Source: Dehalococcoidia bacterium (lineage in GTDB: Bacteria > Chloroflexota > Dehalococcoidia > GIF9 > UBA5620). From it: a stretch of DNA of 11,881 nucleotides. The position numbers were made by a program, and so were the translations under genes. Shown here one piece after another: positions 9,227 to 11,881 of the stretch. The notes under the pieces were generated by a model. The model had not been told where the DNA came from. It saw only the letters and a program-made list of their open reading frames with translations, and did not search any database. Each line of letters begins with the position of its first letter. Positions within the stretch are counted from its first letter, which is position 1. The stretch spans positions 1 to 11,881 of the forward strand of contig JADHWZ010000045.1 of assembly GCA_016783225.1 (NCBI GenBank), in the 5' to 3' direction.

Positions 9227-9565
9227 TTACTTCGGCTCCTTGTCTTTCTCTCGTCCTTTTTGCTCGGCGTAGAATCGGTGAAGCATCCGATAGAGGCCAT
9301 AGAACGCAATCACTGTTCCCAAGCCGAATCCAACAAGTGTAAGCAAGGGATGGCTGTCAAGCTTGTCTGGGCGGTCTAGCCAGAAGCCTATCCCGATTGG
9401 TATGACAAGGCTCAAAACTACGTACCAGCCAACAGTAAAGAGGAATCCGAGAGGCCGTACCCATTCTCTTGATGTTGGTTTCTTGGGCTTGATTTGCTGC
9501 ACTATGCCATGTGTTTCCTTTTGAATCAAGGCGATGTGCTCGCTCAAGCAATCTGGGTTCTTCAA
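9227..9565 (-). CDS. atpZ: AtpZ/AtpI-family accessory protein
   Basis: A small membrane protein of the AtpZ family (F1Fo gene-1 type), commonly first in atp operons. It is thought to aid Mg/Ca supply or c-ring assembly. Two membrane helices (about 38-62 and 73-95) flank the characteristic GFWLDR (60-65). LYRML ends helix 2, and the C-terminus is basic and acidic (EQKGREKDKEPK). The start is uncertain. Taken from TTG 9565 it is 112 residues, but that codon lies in the T tract of a terminator-like hairpin and has no ribosome site. GTG 9502 would give 91 residues, a usual length, also without a good site. It ends five bases before atpB. Confidence 0.8.
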   Translation of the reverse strand: MKNPDCLSEHIALIQKETHGIVQQIKPKKPTSREWVRPLGFLFTVGWYVVLSLVIPIGIGFWLDRPDKLDSHPLLTLVGFGLGTVIAFYGLYRMLHRFYAEQKGREKDKEPK

Positions 9566-9585
9566 AAACGCGGCTTTCTGGCCGC
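9564..9585 (-). terminator. Intrinsic terminator (or attenuator) after the zinc-ribbon gene
   Basis: On the minus strand GCGGC-CAGAAA-GCCGC is followed by G and five T. The 5-bp all-GC stem lies 50 bases after the stop of the zinc-ribbon gene. It fits the end of the bifunctional-nuclease operon. Because the atpZ frame begins inside the T tract, it could instead attenuate transcription entering the atp operon. Confidence 0.55.
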
Positions 9586-9618
9586 TGTATTCTTAAATGG
9601 CTATTGATAGACGGACGT

Positions 9619-9647
9619 TTTATTTCTGGCCATGTCACTTTTGACAA
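9619..9647 (-). promoter_or_regulatory. Candidate promoter of the ATP synthase operon
   Basis: On the minus strand TTGTCA (9642-9647, 5 of 6), a 17-base spacer and AATAAA (9619-9624, 4 of 6). It overlaps the 3' end of the zinc-ribbon gene and lies upstream of the hairpin at 9564-9585. If real, the atp message would begin near 9612 and the hairpin would sit in its leader. Confidence 0.4.
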
Positions 9648-9934
9648 AAGAGCTCAACGAAATCCCCATCGAAGTCCTGCAGGAAAGCGTGCAAATCCAG
9701 AATGTCGTCAGCACCAATTGGACTGGCTTTAACGAGCTTGGTTAACTCCGCCGCGGTAAGCTCAGTGGTGCCTTGAGGTGGTTTGTCATCATTGATAGTA
9801 GCAGTAACCAAAGCTTGACTGAGGCAAGCCGGGCAGGAGACATGTAGGAACCACATGTTATCACGGTGCCCCAAAACCTTGGTGTTCTTTGACCCATAGT
9901 GTTGTCCACAAACGCCACACTTGATTGTGGACAT
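9635..9934 (-). CDS. Small zinc-ribbon protein of unknown function
   Basis: A 99-residue protein with two CxxC pairs (C6-x2-C9 and C34-x2-C37) flanking a basic segment, a typical zinc ribbon. Beyond residue 45 the chain is acidic (TAAELTKLV, DDILDLHAFLQDFDGDF) and probably helical. Proteins of this layout can bind nucleic acid or protein, but I do not recognise the family. I choose ATG 9934, which has AGGA five bases upstream. The longer GTG start at 9961 has no ribosome site and would add nine residues. It is in the same direction as, and close behind, the bifunctional-nuclease-family gene, so probably one operon. Confidence 0.7.
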   Translation of the reverse strand: MSTIKCGVCGQHYGSKNTKVLGHRDNMWFLHVSCPACLSQALVTATINDDKPPQGTTELTAAELTKLVKASPIGADDILDLHAFLQDFDGDFVELFCQK

Positions 9935-9978
9935 TAGCTTCCTGATAAAGTGCTTGTTCACAGTATTCGGACGTTCAT

Positions 9979-10530
9979 TCAGGATTTGTGTTTGCCAAGG
10001 TCATCCAGGTCCAGCGTATTGATGAAATCATAAAAGGCTGATAGTTTCTTCAGTTCTTGCTCATCAACCTGCCCTTTGCCTTCTGATTTGCCAGACTTCT
10101 TGTCCAGAGGGATGGGTTTTCCTGTTTCCTGGTCTAGCATGATGCCAGCTTTCTCCAGTACCGATTCCTCGACATATATAGGCACTGTTACTCTTACCGC
10201 CAGGGCAATTGCGTCGCTGGGACGAGAATCGATTTCCAATTGCTTCCCATTAGTACTGAGCATGATCTTAGCATAGAAGGTGTCATTGTGAAGGTCGTTA
10301 ACTACAACAAAATCAACTGAAGCTCCCAGGGTGCTGATTACAGAATCAAGCAAGTCGTGAGTCAACGGGCGATTTATGTCCATGTTTTGTAGCTTTACTG
10401 ATATGGCGTCTGCCTCTGCTGGGCCGATCCAGATAGGCAAATAGCGGTCCGACTCCTTCTCTTTCAAGATTACGACGTGCTGATAGTTCATCAGGCTGAC
10501 TCGAATGCTGTCAATCGTCATCTCTATCAT
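9979..10530 (-). CDS. Bifunctional nuclease (BFN/DUF151) family protein
   Basis: A 183-residue protein. Residues 1-135 match the BFN domain: LPIWIGPAEADAISVKLQ (31-48), the DLLDSVISTLGA helix, and IDSRPSDAIALAVRVTVPIYV (100-120). Plant and bacterial relatives have been reported to have DNase and RNase activity, but no classical catalytic motif can be pointed to. A Lys/Gly-rich linker (143-155) leads to a C-terminal helix EQELKKLSAFYDFINTLDLD. ATG 10530 has GGAGAG six bases upstream. It has its own strong promoter and probably carries the zinc-ribbon gene with it. Confidence 0.88.
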   Translation of the reverse strand: MIEMTIDSIRVSLMNYQHVVILKEKESDRYLPIWIGPAEADAISVKLQNMDINRPLTHDLLDSVISTLGASVDFVVVNDLHNDTFYAKIMLSTNGKQLEIDSRPSDAIALAVRVTVPIYVEESVLEKAGIMLDQETGKPIPLDKKSGKSEGKGQVDEQELKKLSAFYDFINTLDLDDLGKHKS

Positions 10531-10563
10531 GATGGTCTCTCCATGGTTGTGACCGCAAAAGCC

Positions 10564-10592
10564 ATTCTACTCCATCAAATTGTGGCTGTCAA
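10564..10592 (-). promoter_or_regulatory. Strong promoter of the bifunctional-nuclease operon
   Basis: On the minus strand a perfect TTGACA (10587-10592), a 17-base spacer and TAGAAT (10564-10569, 5 of 6). Expected start near 10557, a leader of about 27 bases. Confidence 0.75.
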
Positions 10593-10593
10593 T

Positions 10594-10622
10594 TTGTTTT
10601 ACGTAGGCGCTTTTCGTAAAAT
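10594..10622 (+). promoter_or_regulatory. Candidate promoter of dtd
   Basis: TTGTTT (10594-10599, 3 of 6), a 17-base spacer and TAAAAT (10617-10622, 5 of 6). The -35 box is only one base from the -35 box of the divergent promoter on the other strand. Confidence 0.5.
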
Positions 10623-10666
10623 GTCGGGAAAGACTCGCCTGGCTAGGGCAGAGGGATGGAGTTGTT

Positions 10667-11119
10667 TTGAAGGCGCTATTGCAGCGGGTCACGAAAGCAT
10701 CGGTACAGGTACATGGCGACGTGGTAGGGAGAATCGGCCGGGGTTTGGTTGCCTTCATCGGCGTGGCTCAGGGAGACACTGAGAAAGATGCTAATTATCT
10801 GGCTGACAGAATAGTCAATCTGCGTATCTTTTCCGACGAGGCCAGTAAGTTCAATCTCTCCGCGTTGGAAACCAGAGGCGAGGTTCTAGTTATCAGCCAG
10901 TTCACTCTTCTAGCTGATACGCGGAAGGGACGGCGGCCCAGTTTTGTTGAGGCAGCACCACCGGAGCAGGCCGAAGCTTTATTCAACCTTGTTGTCGATT
11001 GCCTACGTGACACGGGACTCAAGGTGGAGACAGGACGCTTTCAACAGCATATGTTGGTGGAAATCCACAACGATGGACCGGTTACTATAGCACTGGACAG
11101 CAAAGGAAAGCTCGCTTGA
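10667..11119 (+). CDS. dtd: D-aminoacyl-tRNA deacylase
   Basis: A 150-residue proofreading enzyme that removes D-amino acids (and glycine from tRNA-Ala) mischarged on tRNA. The opening MKALLQRVTKASV is standard. The two active-site motifs are present: SQFTL (77-81) and the Gly-cisPro motif in NDGPVT (135-140). The start is TTG, with GGAG five bases upstream; the sequence fits family starts exactly. Length is normal. It probably ends before the independent Fur-family promoter 30 bases downstream. Confidence 0.96.
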   Translation: MKALLQRVTKASVQVHGDVVGRIGRGLVAFIGVAQGDTEKDANYLADRIVNLRIFSDEASKFNLSALETRGEVLVISQFTLLADTRKGRRPSFVEAAPPEQAEALFNLVVDCLRDTGLKVETGRFQQHMLVEIHNDGPVTIALDSKGKLA

Positions 11120-11127
11120 TTCTCAAT

Positions 11128-11151
11128 CAGTTGCATCAGCAACCAGTTGCA
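11128..11151. promoter_or_regulatory. Candidate operator of the Fur-family regulator (own promoter)
   Basis: A dyad TTGC-ATCA-GCAA (11131-11142), extended to GTTGC/GCAAC, is followed by a second half-site AGTTGCA (11145-11151) that runs into the -35 box. The core AGTTGCA-N3-GCAA recurs before the next gene at 11676-11689, so autoregulation is plausible. Confidence 0.5.
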
Positions 11152-11175
11152 GTTTCAGCTGGGTTCTGTTATACT
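11147..11175 (+). promoter_or_regulatory. Promoter of the Fur-family regulator
   Basis: TTGCAG (11147-11152, 3 of 6), a 17-base spacer and TATACT (11170-11175, 5 of 6). The predicted start is about two bases before ATG 11185, so the transcript would be nearly leaderless. Confidence 0.6.
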
Positions 11176-11184
11176 TTATGAGCA

Positions 11185-11595
11185 ATGAGCTGCGCTCAGG
11201 CACTTCAGGAAAAGGGCTATCGGTTGACGCCGCAGCGGCTGATGGTGGTTGAGGCTCTTCACAGCGTTGATCAACATATTAGTGCTGAGGAGATCTATGC
11301 TCAAGTTCAGGCTAAATATCCTTATGCTAACATTTCTACGATATACCGGACACTGGAGTTGTTAAAGGAGCTCGGACTGGTCACTGAAATCGCCCTGGGC
11401 GACGGACGTGTCCGATATCACCCCGCAGAAAAGGGGCATCACCATCACCTCGTATGCCAGAACTGCGGCAGTATTATCGACTTGCCTGAGTTGCTACTGC
11501 TTCCTATGGAAGAGGCTTTGTCTCGTGATTATCAGTTCAAGGCTGACTTGAAACATCTGGCAATATTTGGCCTGTGTGCTAAGTGCCAGAAATAA
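11185..11595 (+). CDS. Fur-family metal-responsive repressor
   Basis: A 136-residue Fur/Zur/PerR/Nur-type regulator. The winged helix has YRLTPQR (12-18), SAEEIYAQV and the recognition helix STIYRTLELLKELGLV (51-66). The dimer domain has GHHHHLVCQNCGSIIDLPE (84-102) with C91-x2-C94, and C131-x2-C134 near the end, together the structural zinc site. H79, the His cluster 85-88 and H124 are candidate sensor ligands. Which metal or oxidant is sensed cannot be read from this. An in-frame TGA six bases upstream fixes the ATG as the first possible start. There is no ribosome site, and the -10 box ends nine bases before it. The likely targets are itself and the following lipoprotein gene. Confidence 0.92.
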   Translation: MSCAQALQEKGYRLTPQRLMVVEALHSVDQHISAEEIYAQVQAKYPYANISTIYRTLELLKELGLVTEIALGDGRVRYHPAEKGHHHHLVCQNCGSIIDLPELLLLPMEEALSRDYQFKADLKHLAIFGLCAKCQK

Positions 11596-11668
11596 CACAT
11601 GGGAGGTGCGATAGACCGATGTAGGCATAGGTAGGCTGCCCAATGGGGTTTTTATTTTTGACCAGTAG

Positions 11669-11689
11669 TGCAATTAGTTGCAATTGCAA
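11669..11689. promoter_or_regulatory. Candidate operator before the lipoprotein gene
   Basis: A perfect 12-bp palindrome TTGCAATTGCAA (11678-11689), that is TTGC-N4-GCAA, with another half-site TGCAA at 11669-11673. It lies just downstream of a good -35 box TTGACC (11658-11663); no convincing -10 box stands 16-18 bases after that -35, where the palindrome itself sits. It shares the extended core AGTTGCA-N3-GCAA with the site before the regulator gene. Confidence 0.55.
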
Positions 11690-11716
11690 GCATTTCTAAC
11701 AACTAGGAGGATTTCA

Positions 11717-11881
11717 ATGAGAAAACCGATGGTCGTGTTGTCTATTGCTCTATTGTTTGTCGCTATTATAGTGTTTGCCAGTTGCGCTGGGGGTGGTGGG
11801 ACGGTGGGAACCCTTCAGTTCGATGCCAATGGTGAGGACTTTGTCCGGCAGGGCTTTGTTTCCAAAGACGGCTGGAGCATT
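11717..11881 (+). CDS. Lipoprotein of unknown function, N-terminal part
   Basis: The first 55 codons of a secreted lipoprotein, cut by the window edge. AGGAGG (11705-11710) lies six bases before the ATG. The signal peptide has a basic start (MRKP), a hydrophobic core (about 5-20) and a lipobox FAS|C with lipidated Cys23. The Phe at -3 is less usual than Leu. A flexible AGGGG follows, then TVGTLQFDANGEDFVRQGF. I do not recognise the family. Its position behind a Fur-type gene and a shared dyad suggests a role in metal uptake or homeostasis, which is inference only. Confidence 0.8.
   Translation, partial: MRKPMVVLSIALLFVAIIVFASCAGGGGTVGTLQFDANGEDFVRQGFVSKDGWSI

Noticed and set aside
11610..11660. 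T-rich stretch after the Fur-family gene as an intrinsic terminator
   Set aside because: The only stem next to the T run is CCC-AAT-GGG, three base pairs. A GGCA/TGCC pairing upstream is too weak and too far from the T run.

Overview
The window looks like the genome of a bacterium near class Dehalococcoidia (Chloroflexota). The AtpD and AtpA sequences read like those of that class as I remember them, base composition is close to even, and small housekeeping operons are tightly packed with AGGAGG-type ribosome sites. The taxonomic call is inference; no search was run.

Layout. (1) 1-1270: two DNA-repair-type nucleases are transcribed away from each other. One is the N-terminal part of endonuclease V (minus strand, running off the left edge); the other is a standalone ERCC4/XPF-fold nuclease (plus strand). 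(2) 1271-1622: no convincing gene, but a strong sigma-A-type promoter at its right end drives the next operon. (3) 1623-2446: rpsP (ribosomal protein S16, with a long C-terminal tail of fourteen hexapeptide repeats) overlaps khpA, a small KH-domain RNA-binding protein. (4) 2540-9565, minus strand: a complete F-type ATP synthase operon in the order atpZ-B-E-(43-aa membrane ORF)-F-H-A-G-D-C. It converges on rpsP-khpA. (5) 9635-10530, minus strand: a bifunctional-nuclease-family protein followed by a four-cysteine zinc-ribbon protein, with a hairpin/T-tract terminator between them and atpZ. (6) 10667-11119, plus strand: dtd, D-aminoacyl-tRNA deacylase, divergent from the nuclease gene with nearly back-to-back -35 boxes. 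(7) 11185-11881, plus strand: a Fur-family metalloregulator and the first 55 codons of a lipoprotein, both preceded by the same dyad TTGC-N4-GCAA.

The genes fit together as follows. The central operon encodes all eight F1Fo subunits: rotor ring c, stator a, peripheral stalk b and delta, and the alpha, beta, gamma and epsilon head and shaft. It also encodes the AtpZ accessory protein. The c subunit lacks the sodium-binding signature, so the enzyme is probably proton-coupled. The item most worth attention is the small, almost uncharged membrane ORF at 7863-7994. It sits between atpE and atpF with a perfect ribosome site and is too short for usual length cut-offs. Other notable points are the S16 repeat tail, the putative shared Fur-family operator, two genes (endonuclease V and the Fur homologue) that appear to be made from leaderless messages, and an unusual substitution block just after Walker B in the beta subunit.
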